This document shows positions 56,425-64,000 of a stretch of DNA of 64,000 nucleotides, in pieces. Position numbers and translations under genes: made by a program. The DNA lies in contig CAVXCI010000001.1 in assembly GCA_963760285.1 (NCBI GenBank), positions 372,001 to 436,000 of the forward strand, given 5' to 3'. The notes under the pieces are model-generated. The model saw only the letters and a list, made by a program, of their open reading frames with translations. It did not search any database and was not told where the DNA came from. The first letter of the stretch is position 1, and each line of letters begins with the position of its first letter. The stretch is from PALSA-278 sp963760285 (GTDB lineage Bacteria; Acidobacteriota; Terriglobia; Acidiferrales; UBA7541).

Positions 56425-57606
56425 ATGAGAAAGATTCTGTCTACGTTGGCCCTCGCGGCGCTGGTTGTCGGGCTCAGCTCGGTCACCTTCGGCGCGACCA
56501 CGAAGTACTACGGTGTAACGAATGACGACAACCCGAGCGGCAACACCGCCACGGCGTTCCTCGCCCACCCCAGCCCCCCAAGCATCAGCCAGGCTAAAGT
56601 ATTGAGCACTGGCGGAACAGGCTTGGGCGGCGGCTATTTCGCGGCTCCCCGCATCGGGATCGAAAGCTCCGCCAAGTGCGTTTTCGTTACGGACGCAGGT
56701 TCCAGCGACATCGCCACCTTCGCCAAGCCTTCTTATGCCAAGGTCGGAAATTATTCCAACGGCTCCCTTAACGGCGCCGTCTATGGAATCGGCGTAGCCG
56801 CTTCCCCGAACGGCAATTATCTGTATACCGCGTGGTCCGGCTCGCTGAACATCGCGACTTGGACCGTCAACTCCGATTGCTCGCTGACCCTCGGCAACAT
56901 CTACAGCGCGGCCGATTACGTTGCCCCGCTGGCCATCAGCAGCGACGGCAAGGTCCTGATCTATGCGGAACCGAACAACCAGGCTGTTGACGCGTATTCG
57001 GTCAATGGCACCACTCTTTCCGGTTTCAACTCCGTGGCACTGTCCAGCAATTCGGCTTGCTCCTCCACCGGTTGCTACGTGACCGGCATTGACATGACCA
57101 CCGTAAGCGGTGGCTCGTCTTTGGTCGTTCTGGGCAATGCGACTCTGAGCGGACCGTACTACGTCACCGTCACCGAAACGAATGGCACCCTCAACTCTTC
57201 CAGCGTCACCAATAACTGCCTCTGCAGCAGCGGCCTCGCGAACGTTGAGAGCCCGTTGTTCAGCGTTGGCGGACTGGCGAACAATGGCATTCTGTACTTC
57301 GGCGCGGCCGGCTACGGCACAGGCTATCCCGCGGGCGTTGCCGTGACCACCATTCACAACGGCACCATCACCTACAACAGCGCGTACGTCAACTCCAACG
57401 CGTACTATGCCAGCAACCCGGCCACCGTTACCTCCAGCGCGACCGGCAATGGCATTTGGCAGATGGGCTACAACGGCAACACCGGCGCCAACGTTGTTTA
57501 CGTGTACAAGCTGTCGGGAACAACGTTGTCCGCGTTTGCCAACACCACCGATGCACAGGGCAGCGGCACGTACGTTCTGTCGTTGACCTCATACCCCGGC
57601 CGCTAA
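56425..57606 (+). CDS. Secreted beta-propeller-like protein, NDD family paralog C
   Basis: 393 residues. Signal peptide MRKILSTLALAALVVGLSSVTFG, then ATTKYYGVTNDDNPSGNTATAFLAH. The CPPTC motif of paralogs A, B and E is absent. Shared pieces: GGTGLGGGYFAAPRIGIESSAKCVFVTDAGSSDIATF, LNGAVYGIGVAASPNGNYLYTAW, ISSDGKVLIYAEPNNQ, GLANNGILYFGAAGYGTG. Several Asn/Ser-rich strands follow. It is the most divergent of the tandem copies. Function unknown. Confidence 0.78.
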   Translation: MRKILSTLALAALVVGLSSVTFGATTKYYGVTNDDNPSGNTATAFLAHPSPPSISQAKVLSTGGTGLGGGYFAAPRIGIESSAKCVFVTDAGSSDIATFAKPSYAKVGNYSNGSLNGAVYGIGVAASPNGNYLYTAWSGSLNIATWTVNSDCSLTLGNIYSAADYVAPLAISSDGKVLIYAEPNNQAVDAYSVNGTTLSGFNSVALSSNSACSSTGCYVTGIDMTTVSGGSSLVVLGNATLSGPYYVTVTETNGTLNSSSVTNNCLCSSGLANVESPLFSVGGLANNGILYFGAAGYGTGYPAGVAVTTIHNGTITYNSAYVNSNAYYASNPATVTSSATGNGIWQMGYNGNTGANVVYVYKLSGTTLSAFANTTDAQGSGTYVLSLTSYPGR

Positions 57607-57633
57607 ATCAGGGCTGGTTTCAAATCTGTACAC

Positions 57634-57668
57634 AAAAGCGCGGCCTTCGGGCCGCGCTTTTGTTTTTT
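57634..57668 (+). terminator. Rho-independent terminator after paralog C
   Basis: AAAGCGCGGCC and GGCCGCGCTTT pair around TTCG, followed by TGTTTTTT. Same loop and core as the terminators of paralogs A and D. Confidence 0.9.
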
Positions 57669-57721
57669 CAGCCTCTCCTCATCCTCCCTGGCCGCGGGGC
57701 GCCCACCCCGGCGGTAATCTG

Positions 57722-57747
57722 TTGACTCCCGCCGGCCGCTGTAATAC
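57722..57747 (+). promoter_or_regulatory. Promoter-like site of the vestigial NDD copy
   Basis: TTGACT at 57722-57727 and TAATAC at 57742-57747, 14 bases apart, the same arrangement as upstream of paralogs A, C and D. It precedes a remnant that no longer has a start codon. Confidence 0.4.
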
Positions 57748-57794
57748 TACCGGTCCGTTCCTCACGTCACGCGGGCCTGTTTCCGGATAAGCGA

Positions 57795-57890
57795 TCAAAA
57801 GGAGGACCCGCGAAGAAATTTTGTCCGCGCTGGCCTTCGCGGCGGTGGTGACGCTGGCGGCATCCGCGGAATTCCCCATTGCACCCCTCC
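57795..57890 (+). pseudogene. Vestigial NDD propeller copy (ribosome site and signal-peptide remnant)
   Basis: AAAAGGAGG is followed by a stretch reading EEILSALAFAAVVTLAASAEF. It matches the signal peptide of paralog C (RKILSTLALAALVV), but the ATG is missing and the rest of the gene is gone. The 72-codon open frame continues into unrelated sequence and ends at the next promoter. I read this as the leftover of a deleted family member. Confidence 0.6.
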
Positions 57891-57949
57891 TTGTTTATCG
57901 CCTCGCTAATAGCTTCATGGCGACGAAAGCCAATCCACGATTAGGTCTT

Positions 57950-58217
57950 GACACCACCGCGCCCCTGTACTAGTTTTCTCCCCACGTCGTATGGCCCGGT
58001 TTCCGGGACACGGATCAATGAGGAACATCTTGCTTCCAAAATCCGGCTCGCCGATTCCCTCGGCGCTTTCCGCGGCCTCTCCGGAGGCCGGCGGTTCGCG
58101 GGGATCCGATGCCCGGAAATTTGTTCTTTCCGGTTTTGGCCATGCGGCGTGCTTCCAGGCAAATTCGATTTGCGCCTGGGGGTTCCCCGGGGATTTTAAA
58201 AAAAAGGAGAACCACGC
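57950..58217 (+). promoter_or_regulatory. Promoter and ~240-base 5' leader of NDD propeller paralog D
   Basis: TTGACA (57950-57955) and TACTAG (57970-57975) are 14 bases apart. The leader ends with the inverted repeat CCAGGC (58155-58160) / GCCTGG (58174-58179), whose inner arms CAAAT/ATTTG extend the stem, then AAAAAAAGGAG. Confidence 0.5.
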
Positions 58218-59393
58218 ATGAGTAAGTACATGAGAATCTCTTTGATGGTGGCCGTTGCCGTTTGCTTCGCCGCCGCCATGGCTGGCTCCGCATTCGCCAA
58301 CCACGCGCACGTTGCGACCAACGACGACAATCCCGATGGTAATACGACCAGCGTGTTTTACTGGAACGGCAGCAGCCTGACCGCGATTTCCGGCTCCCCA
58401 TTTTCAACGGGCGGCTACGGCTACGGTGGCGGCTATTTCGGTATTCCCCGCGAAGCGATTGCGGTTGGCAGCAATGGCAATTGCCTCTTTGTCGGCGACG
58501 CCTATAACAGCAGCTTCGGCGCTTCCGACATCGCGTCCTTCAAATATGCGTCGCACGCTCTGAGCCTGGTTGGGGACTACACCTCCGAATACGGCTATTC
58601 CGGCGCGGAATACGGCCTCGGCCTGGCGGTCAGCGGCAACACTCTGATCGCCAACTACACCGCATCCGGAGTCCAGGAACAGTGGACCATCGGCAGCGGC
58701 TGCACACTGAGCGAGACCGGCAATACCATCACGGCCTACGGCGGGAACGGCGGCGTTGCTGACGGCATGCTGGCCACCAGCAATTGCTACTACTACGCGG
58801 GCGCGGACGGCACGGTTTCCTATGCGACCATGTCTCCCTTCACCTACGGTGGTTCCGTCACCGCTGGTGGTTATGATGCTGATGGCGGGCTCCCCACGGA
58901 CCTGCAGACCAACGGCACCTACCTCTACGCCGATGACCTGGGCGGCACCACCTTTCTCGTTGACGTCTGGAGCCTCAACTCGAATTGCTCGCTGACCAAC
59001 AACGTTACCAATGGCCCGCTCAGCGATTCGCTCTACGGCTCCAACACCATGAGCCTCAGCCCCAACGGCGCGTATTTGTTCGGCGTTGGAACCTTCAGCG
59101 GCACCGTCACCACGGCCGATGTCTCCGGCTCGAGCGTGACCTCGAGCAGCTGCACCGACGTCAGCCTTCCTGGCTACGGCAGCAGCTGGATTTATCCTGG
59201 CGCCTCCGCGCTGCAGAACAACAACAAGGGCGCGGGCGGATGGCAGTTTATTGCTGAAGCGAGCTTTGGCTACACCAGCACTTCGTATGTCGCGATTAAC
59301 GACATCGACTCCAGCAACGGCTGCTTGACCTATAACACCAACGTCGCGGAAGGCAGCGAGTACACGCTGTCTCTCGCCAGCCACACCGACTAA
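58218..59393 (+). CDS. Secreted beta-propeller-like protein, NDD family paralog D
   Basis: 391 residues. Signal peptide MSKYMRISLMVAVAVCFAAAMAGSAFA, then NHAHVATNDDNPDGNTTSVFYWNGSSLTAIS. Shared elements: GGYGYGGGYFGIPREAIAVGSNGNCLFVGDAYNSSFGASDIASF, YSGAEYGLGLAVSGNTLIANYTASGVQEQWTIGSGC, GGNGGVADGMLATS, YADDLGGTTFLVDVWSLN, GPLSDSLYGSNTMSLSPNGAYLFGVGTFSGTV and GYGSSWIYPG. It is closest to paralog A, with the same NSSFGASDIA segment. Function unknown. Confidence 0.8.
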   Translation: MSKYMRISLMVAVAVCFAAAMAGSAFANHAHVATNDDNPDGNTTSVFYWNGSSLTAISGSPFSTGGYGYGGGYFGIPREAIAVGSNGNCLFVGDAYNSSFGASDIASFKYASHALSLVGDYTSEYGYSGAEYGLGLAVSGNTLIANYTASGVQEQWTIGSGCTLSETGNTITAYGGNGGVADGMLATSNCYYYAGADGTVSYATMSPFTYGGSVTAGGYDADGGLPTDLQTNGTYLYADDLGGTTFLVDVWSLNSNCSLTNNVTNGPLSDSLYGSNTMSLSPNGAYLFGVGTFSGTVTTADVSGSSVTSSSCTDVSLPGYGSSWIYPGASALQNNNKGAGGWQFIAEASFGYTSTSYVAINDIDSSNGCLTYNTNVAEGSEYTLSLASHTD

Positions 59394-59421
59394 TTTAGCC
59401 GGGTCAACTTAACCTTCAACC

Positions 59422-59453
59422 GGGTGCGGCCTTCGGGCCGCACCCTTTTTTTT
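59422..59453 (+). terminator. Rho-independent terminator after paralog D
   Basis: GGGTGCGGCC-TTCG-GGCCGCACCC followed by eight T, identical in stem and loop to the terminator at 53734-53764. Confidence 0.93.
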
Positions 59454-59687
59454 CGCCGCTTCCGCTGCTATTTTTCTCCCGCTTCACTATCGGCTTGGTT
59501 TCCTCCCCTCATTCCCGGTACTATATGTGCAGCATTGCTTGCCTCGTCCTCGCGGATGCTGTGTCCGGCTTTGTGGCCGGCGGCGCTGGGCGCTCTGGTC
59601 CGGAAAATTTGGTGATGTCTCCGGCGGCTGCTTCTGTTCCCGGCCGGTGAAGGCCGCCTGGGGAAATCCAAAGGGAGAATGTGCGAG

Positions 59688-60866
59688 ATGAGCAAGCTGG
59701 CAAGATTTTTTTTGATGATGGCGGCGCTGGCCATCCTGTTCGGCGCTTCCGCCGCGCGCGGCGCCTGCCCCCCCACCTGCTATGTGGCCGCCAATGACGA
59801 TAATCCCGGCGGCAATACCGCCAGCATCTGGGTGTGGAACTCCAGCACCGGCGCGCTCACGCCTTTTGGCTCGTCACCCTACTCCACGGGCGGCGCGGGA
59901 CTGGGCGGCGGCTATTTTGGAATTCCCCGCAACGCCATCTCCGTGGGCGCCAACGGCAAGTGCCTGTTTGTGGGCAACGGCGGCACCGGCGACATCGCCG
60001 CCTTCTCCTATGTGCCTCCCAGCCTGACCCTGGTGGCCAACTATCAGTCCAAGGGAGGCTATTCCGGCGCGCTCTATGGTATCGGCCTGGCCATCCGCGG
60101 CAACGCCCTGTACGCCAACTACAGCCATTCCGGCGTGATTGACCTCTGGACCATCGGCCCCGGCTGCACTTTGACGGACGACAACATGACCGTCACCGAC
60201 GCCGGCGGCAACGGCGGCGTGGCCGACGGCATGACCGCCACCACCAATTGCCTGGTGACCGCCTATGCCGACGGCACCATCGGCACCTACACCGCTTCTC
60301 CCTTTGCCTTCGTCAGCTACTACACCGCCGCCGGCTACACCAGGTATGGCAATCTTCCCGTGGTGGTTCGCCTGGCGGGCACAAATCTTTTTGCCGATGA
60401 TTTCGGCCCCACCGGGGCTTTGTACGACTCCTGGCCCATGAACCTGACCACCTGCACGCTCGGCGCGGACACCATGTCCGGCCCGCTCTCCGGCTCCATC
60501 TATGGATCCGACGCCTTCACCATCGCCCCCAGCAGCAATCTGTTTTTCACCGTCGGCAACTTCAGCGGCACCGTCCAGACCAACGCCGTTTCCGGCAACA
60601 CGGTCAGCAACAGCAGCTGCCCGGATTATCACCTCACCGGCTACGGCGTCTCCTGGATATATCCCGGCGTATCCGGGCGCGCCGCGAATACCAACAATGG
60701 AGAGGGTATTGTTGTGGCCGAGGCCAGTTTTGGGCTGTCCAGCAGTTCCTACGTGGAAACCATGCTCATGGACAACAACGGCTGCCTCACCGCGGGCGCG
60801 CAGGCGGCCGATTCCAGCTTATACACTTTGTCTCTGGCCACTTTCAGCGGGTCGCAGTCGAATTAG
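59688..60866 (+). CDS. Secreted beta-propeller-like protein, NDD family paralog E
   Basis: 392 residues from the ATG at 59688, chosen because it gives the same ribosome-site spacing as the paralogs; an in-frame ATG at 59679 is the alternative. Signal peptide to SAARG, then ACPPTCYVAANDDNPGGNTASIWVWN. Shared elements: GLGGGYFGIPRNAISVGANGKCLFVGNGGTGDIAAFSYV, YSGALYGIGLAIRGNALYANYS, GGNGGVADGMTAT, FAFVSYYTAAGY, GPLSGSIYGSDAFTIAPSSNLFFTVGNFSGTV and GYGVSWIYPGVSG. Closest to paralog B. A TACTAT at 59519-59524 may be its -10. Function unknown. Confidence 0.8.
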   Translation: MSKLARFFLMMAALAILFGASAARGACPPTCYVAANDDNPGGNTASIWVWNSSTGALTPFGSSPYSTGGAGLGGGYFGIPRNAISVGANGKCLFVGNGGTGDIAAFSYVPPSLTLVANYQSKGGYSGALYGIGLAIRGNALYANYSHSGVIDLWTIGPGCTLTDDNMTVTDAGGNGGVADGMTATTNCLVTAYADGTIGTYTASPFAFVSYYTAAGYTRYGNLPVVVRLAGTNLFADDFGPTGALYDSWPMNLTTCTLGADTMSGPLSGSIYGSDAFTIAPSSNLFFTVGNFSGTVQTNAVSGNTVSNSSCPDYHLTGYGVSWIYPGVSGRAANTNNGEGIVVAEASFGLSSSSYVETMLMDNNGCLTAGAQAADSSLYTLSLATFSGSQSN

Positions 60867-61112
60867 CTTCGCCCGGCTGTTTCCGGAACACTCCATTCAG
60901 GCGCGGCGGCGCCATGAAGGCGGAGGCTCACACACCGGCGCCGGACGTTCAACTCCGGTATCGCCTGGCCTGCTGCTCCCCGGCCCTCCCCGCGGGTTTG
61001 CGCCGGAAAACTGGTGCGCTCCGGGCCGAAAGTGTGGTACTTTAGGCCATCCCCGCAGCGCGCTCCCACTGGAGCGCCCCTGGCCAATGCCAGATTTGAG
61101 GAGAAGAATCCC

Positions 61113-62300
61113 GTGAAGAAAATTGCATTGATGGCGGCGACGCTGGCTGTTCTGGCCGCGGCTTCCGCCCTGTATTTCTCCGCCCCAAGCTCGGCCAAAT
61201 CGTCGCCACAATACCTTTACACCAACGACAATGCCGAATTTAACGGCAACACTTCCAGCGGATACTCTGTGTCCGGCGCCACGCTCACACTCATTCCCGG
61301 CTCGCCATTTGCCACCGGCGGCACAGCCACGGGGGGAGGCGCTCCCGGGCTGGCCACTATCGTCAACGTGGCCCTCACTCCCACAGAGCAGTGCGTGTAC
61401 GTCTCCGACGACCAATCGTACGACGTGGCGGCGTTTGTCATAACACCGTCCAGCGGCGCGCTCACCCCGACTGCCGGCTCGCCTTTTGCCACGGGAGGCT
61501 CCGGCAATCCAGGGGGCATCGGCCTCGCTGCCACGGCAGACCACAAATATCTGTTTGCCGCCAATACCACGGCGCAGAACACCGCCGTTTTCGATATTCA
61601 GAGCGACTGCTCGCTGCAACTCTCGCAGTTGTACACGGCTCATGGCGCGTTCAGTGGAATGACTGTCACACCCAGCGGACAGTTTCTTGTCGCTTCCTAC
61701 GCCACTCAGGGCACCGACGCAATCGACACCTACACCATCGGCGCCGGCGGCGCGCTCACGGAGAATGGTCCGTTCAACGCTTCTGGTGTTCCCAATGGAG
61801 TTCTTTCCTCCTGTAACAGCAAGGTGGCTGTCTTCGGCGATATCGGTGAAGGCACCGGAAAGGGCACGGAGATCGAAGCGTTCTCAATCTCTGCCAGGGG
61901 AGGTCTCGCGCCGATCGCCGGTTCGCCCTTCCTATTTAATAGTGGCGATGAGTCCCTGGACATCATCATGAATGTGGCCACCAATGAACTGTTCGTGAGC
62001 AATCTGTATTCGCGCACCGTCAGCGCCCTGGACATACACAAGGCGAGGCCCTATCTCACCCTGCAGAAAAACTCTCCGTTCAATGATCCCGGGGTCGGCA
62101 CTCCGGGAGGTTTGGCACTCTCCGCCAATGGCAAGGTTCTCTTTGTGGCGCAGGGAGGCGACTCATCCCCTGAGATCGTCGTTTACAACGTGAATGCGGA
62201 TGGAACGCTCACCAATGCGAACGGATCGCCGGTAAAGACCGGCCGCCCCATCGGACTGGAATCTCTCGTCACCGTGCCCGCGCCGGCCTGCGCGCCCTAG
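61113..62300 (+). CDS. Secreted lactonase-like beta-propeller protein, NDD-related paralog F
   Basis: 395 residues from the GTG at 61113, after GAGGAG. Signal peptide (VKKIALMAATLAVLAAASALYF), then QYLYTNDNAEFNGNTSSGYSVSGATLTLIPGSPFATGG. Repeats with GSPF, FAVxxxSGALTP-like pattern (AAFVITPSSGALTPTAGSPFATGG), YLFAANTTAQNTAVFDI, TYTIGAGGALTENGPF and GGLALSANGKVLFVAQGG are those of YncE/6-phosphogluconolactonase-like seven-bladed propellers. It is the clearest propeller of the array and supports that fold for the others. No catalytic assignment. Confidence 0.82.
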   Translation: MKKIALMAATLAVLAAASALYFSAPSSAKSSPQYLYTNDNAEFNGNTSSGYSVSGATLTLIPGSPFATGGTATGGGAPGLATIVNVALTPTEQCVYVSDDQSYDVAAFVITPSSGALTPTAGSPFATGGSGNPGGIGLAATADHKYLFAANTTAQNTAVFDIQSDCSLQLSQLYTAHGAFSGMTVTPSGQFLVASYATQGTDAIDTYTIGAGGALTENGPFNASGVPNGVLSSCNSKVAVFGDIGEGTGKGTEIEAFSISARGGLAPIAGSPFLFNSGDESLDIIMNVATNELFVSNLYSRTVSALDIHKARPYLTLQKNSPFNDPGVGTPGGLALSANGKVLFVAQGGDSSPEIVVYNVNADGTLTNANGSPVKTGRPIGLESLVTVPAPACAP

Positions 62301-62350
62301 GTTTGCGCGGCGGATTTTTCGGGAAAAAACCGGAGGCCCGCGGCGGGATG

Positions 62351-62438
62351 TGGTGCCCGGGGTGGGAGTCGAACCCACATATAGCTCTCGCTACGGGGGA
62401 TTTTAAGTCCCCTGCGTCTGCCATTCCGCCACCCGGGC
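62351..62438 (-). tRNA. tRNA-Leu (anticodon UAA), 3' CCA encoded
   Basis: The 7-bp acceptor stem GCCCGGG/CCCGGGC, D arm with GGCGGAATGGCAGACGC, anticodon loop CTTAAAA with UAA, a long variable arm (CGTAGCGAGAGCTATATG, class II) and T arm GGGTTCGACTCCC are all present. Discriminator A is at 62354, followed by encoded CCA (62353-62351). The long variable arm and A73 fit leucine. Confidence 0.97.
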
Positions 62439-62639
62439 CGGATTCCGCACCACTCTAAACAACCCGGCGATTTACTGCAAGGCTGACGATACCGGTGGGG
62501 CCGCGAAATTACTCAGGCGCGGGGAGAAGCGCCGGACGGGTATGCTGAAATCTCAGACCCGGCCGGCGCGGTTTTCTGCTCATTCGGCTCTGGCGCGAGC
62601 CGCTCTCTTGAATCCTGGCAAATGTTCCCAAACCGGACG

Positions 62640-64000
62640 CTAGGGAAGCGGACTTCCGATGCCGTCCAGAACGTGGAACTTTCCGTTACTGGTAAGCGTG
62701 GTTGAGCCCGTGGTCACGGTCACCGTCGCGACGGGCGCGCCGAGAGGCACCGTGGCCGTGATGAAGGTGCTGCTCGCAACGCTGATTTGGGTGGCTTTCA
62801 CGCCGCCAAATTTCACCACGGAAGAACCGGTGAATCCCTGCCCCAGGATGCCAATCTGCTTTCCAACCGCGGCAGCATTGGGCGTTAAAGTGACGAACGG
62901 CCCGAGTCCCATGTCCAGACTGTAAAACACGCCGCAGTTGCAGCCGTTGTCATTGGTGCCGCCGTTGTAGGTGTCGCTATACAGGATTCCGTTGGTGAGC
63001 TGACGCAACGGGGAGGACGGATATTCTCCAGTTGTGCCATCGAAGGTATAAAGGACCGTGAAGTTTTCCCCCGACGTAGAGATGCTGTATATCGTCCCGA
63101 GGCCTGATGTTCCGCCACTGTTGGCAACACCGTAGAGGTTGCCGTCGGTCGCCTGCATCAAACTGGAAGCAGGGGCAGCTCCATCGGGATTGCTACCGAA
63201 GGTGTGAAGAATGGAATAACTTCCGCTGGCCGTGAGTTTGAAGATCGTTCCGTAGAAGGAACCTCCTCCCGTGGTGGTGCCATAGAAATTCCCATCCGCG
63301 GCCTGAATCAGGGCGTAGTTGGGGGTGGCCCCATCAGGCGCGCCTGTAAAATTGTGGAGCACGGTAAGGACGCCGCCCGGCGTCATCTTGAAAATAACTC
63401 CATCGCCGCCGGTTCCCCCTTGGGAGGCGACACCGTAAAAGTTTCCGTCGTTCCCCAGAAGCAGAGGAGCCGTCGGAGCGTTGCCGTCGGTGACATTGAA
63501 TGTATAGATCGTGGTCAGCGCTCCGCCGGGAGTGATCTTGTACACAGTGCCGTACGCGCCGCCATTTTCATTGACCGTCGTGCCGTAGTAGTTTCCGTCC
63601 AGACCTTCAATCGGAGGCGCCTGGGGATCAGACCCGTCGGCGTAACCCGTGAAATTGTAAAGCACGGTCTCCACGCCGGCCGGCGTTACCTGGTACACCT
63701 GCCCGCAGCCGCCAAATCCACAATTTCCACCGGGACCGCCGTTTTGATTCGTTCCGTAGAAATTGCCATCCGAACCCAGCGTCAAACCACTGACAGGAAA
63801 ATAGCTAACGTCAGTCAACACTGTAAAATTTCCCGAGGGCGTGATGCTGAACATCGTGCCGTAGTCGGTGCCCCCTTGAGTGGACGTGCTGTACAGGTTG
63901 CCATCCTGCCCCTGGGCGATGGCCCGGTCGGATGGATTTGAGGCTCCGCTTCCGCCCGGAAAATTGTACATAACGCTGTAGGTTTGAGCCTGAGCGGCAC
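62640..64000 (-). CDS. Secreted GxxYGTT-repeat protein with C-terminal IPT/TIG-like domain (5' end outside window)
   Basis: At least 450 residues are visible. It is built of ~50-residue repeats with the pattern DGNFYGTxxxGGxxxxGTIFKxTxxG followed by LYxFxGxxDGxxP, as in the TIGR03803-type repeat family. At least eight units are seen (for example GNFYGTTTGGGSFYGTIFKLT). The C-terminus PFVTLTPNAAAVGKQIGILGQGF to TVTTGSTTLTSNGKFHVL looks like an IPT/TIG immunoglobulin-like domain. It is an extracellular protein, probably a propeller plus anchor or adhesion domain. The signal peptide would lie upstream; the last visible codons read AAQAQTYSV. Confidence 0.85.
   Translation of the reverse strand, partial: AAQAQTYSVMYNFPGGSGASNPSDRAIAQGQDGNLYSTSTQGGTDYGTMFSITPSGNFTVLTDVSYFPVSGLTLGSDGNFYGTNQNGGPGGNCGFGGCGQVYQVTPAGVETVLYNFTGYADGSDPQAPPIEGLDGNYYGTTVNENGGAYGTVYKITPGGALTTIYTFNVTDGNAPTAPLLLGNDGNFYGVASQGGTGGDGVIFKMTPGGVLTVLHNFTGAPDGATPNYALIQAADGNFYGTTTGGGSFYGTIFKLTASGSYSILHTFGSNPDGAAPASSLMQATDGNLYGVANSGGTSGLGTIYSISTSGENFTVLYTFDGTTGEYPSSPLRQLTNGILYSDTYNGGTNDNGCNCGVFYSLDMGLGPFVTLTPNAAAVGKQIGILGQGFTGSSVVKFGGVKATQISVASSTFITATVPLGAPVATVTVTTGSTTLTSNGKFHVLDGIGSPLP

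Noticed and set aside
54164..59384. Long minus-strand open frames opposite propeller genes (54164-55240, 56188-57357, 58404-59384)
   Set aside because: They are Gly/Val/Ala-rich mirror images of Asn/Ser/Thr-rich coding sequence, lack ribosome sites, and oppose intact secreted proteins with terminators.
1..64000. CRISPR arrays, insertion sequences, integrases, rRNA genes, replication origin
   Set aside because: No short regularly spaced repeats, transposase or integrase motifs, or rRNA sequence were found by reading. The repeats seen are protein-coding paralogs and terminators.

Overview
The window looks like a chromosomal piece of a soil-type Acidobacteriota bacterium, probably a draft or metagenome-derived contig. 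The evidence is high GC with G/C-ending codons, many secreted beta-propeller and GxxYGTT-repeat proteins, TrbI/VirB10-like secreted proteins, and split cofG and cofH genes for coenzyme F420. This is inference from gene content; no 16S rRNA gene is present. The only RNA gene seen is a tRNA-Leu(UAA) at 62351-62438.

Layout. 1-13.1 kb: the 3' end of a thiO-type glycine oxidase; a minus-strand block of secreted protein, solute-binding lipoprotein, NtrY-like kinase, NtrC-like regulator, polysaccharide deacetylase and zinc-ribbon protein; a pair of small membrane proteins; a site-2 protease with CBS domains; and an OmpR/HisKA two-component pair. 13.8-25.6 kb: a tightly coupled plus-strand lipid cluster of fatty acyl-CoA reductase with a degenerate HAD module, a second reductase, a polysaccharide-pyruvyl-transferase-like protein, two AMP-forming acyl ligases, a crotonase, a DUF4440-like protein, an acyl carrier protein, a lipid kinase and a PlsC acyltransferase. 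A CDP-alcohol phosphatidyltransferase converges on it. 26.3-30.9 kb: cofE, an FAH-family hydrolase, an HMGL/LeuA-like enzyme, tryptophan 2,3-dioxygenase and a Tat-exported protein. 30.9-43 kb: a minus-strand catabolic block of luciferase-like oxidoreductase, two ketopantoate-reductase-like enzymes, two M24 and one M20 peptidases, and a molybdenum hydroxylase with CoxG. A lower-GC two-gene island on the opposite strand interrupts this block. 43-49 kb: a beta-propeller protein, a MocA-like nucleotidyltransferase, and the F420 operon npdG-cofG-cofH-cofC. 49.5-62.3 kb: an array of secreted beta-propeller paralogs and two NTF2/SnoaL-like paralogs, with recurring promoters, leader hairpins and terminators. 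The window ends inside a GxxYGTT-repeat protein gene.

How genes work together. The lipid cluster has the activities needed to activate, carry, reduce and transfer fatty acyl chains and to phosphorylate a lipid alcohol, so it probably makes a fatty-alcohol-derived or ether-type polar lipid. The F420 genes would supply cofactor to the luciferase-like oxidoreductase. The MocA-like protein plausibly serves the molybdenum hydroxylase.

Quality caveat. Between about 3.9 and 40 kb, and most densely at 10-36 kb, almost every gene carries one to several frameshifts although its motifs are intact. From 40 to 64 kb the genes are uninterrupted. Several breaks are explained by a one-base change in a short run of identical bases. 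I read this mainly as sequencing or assembly error, and I give boundaries of the restored genes. Such genes are marked 'frameshifted'.
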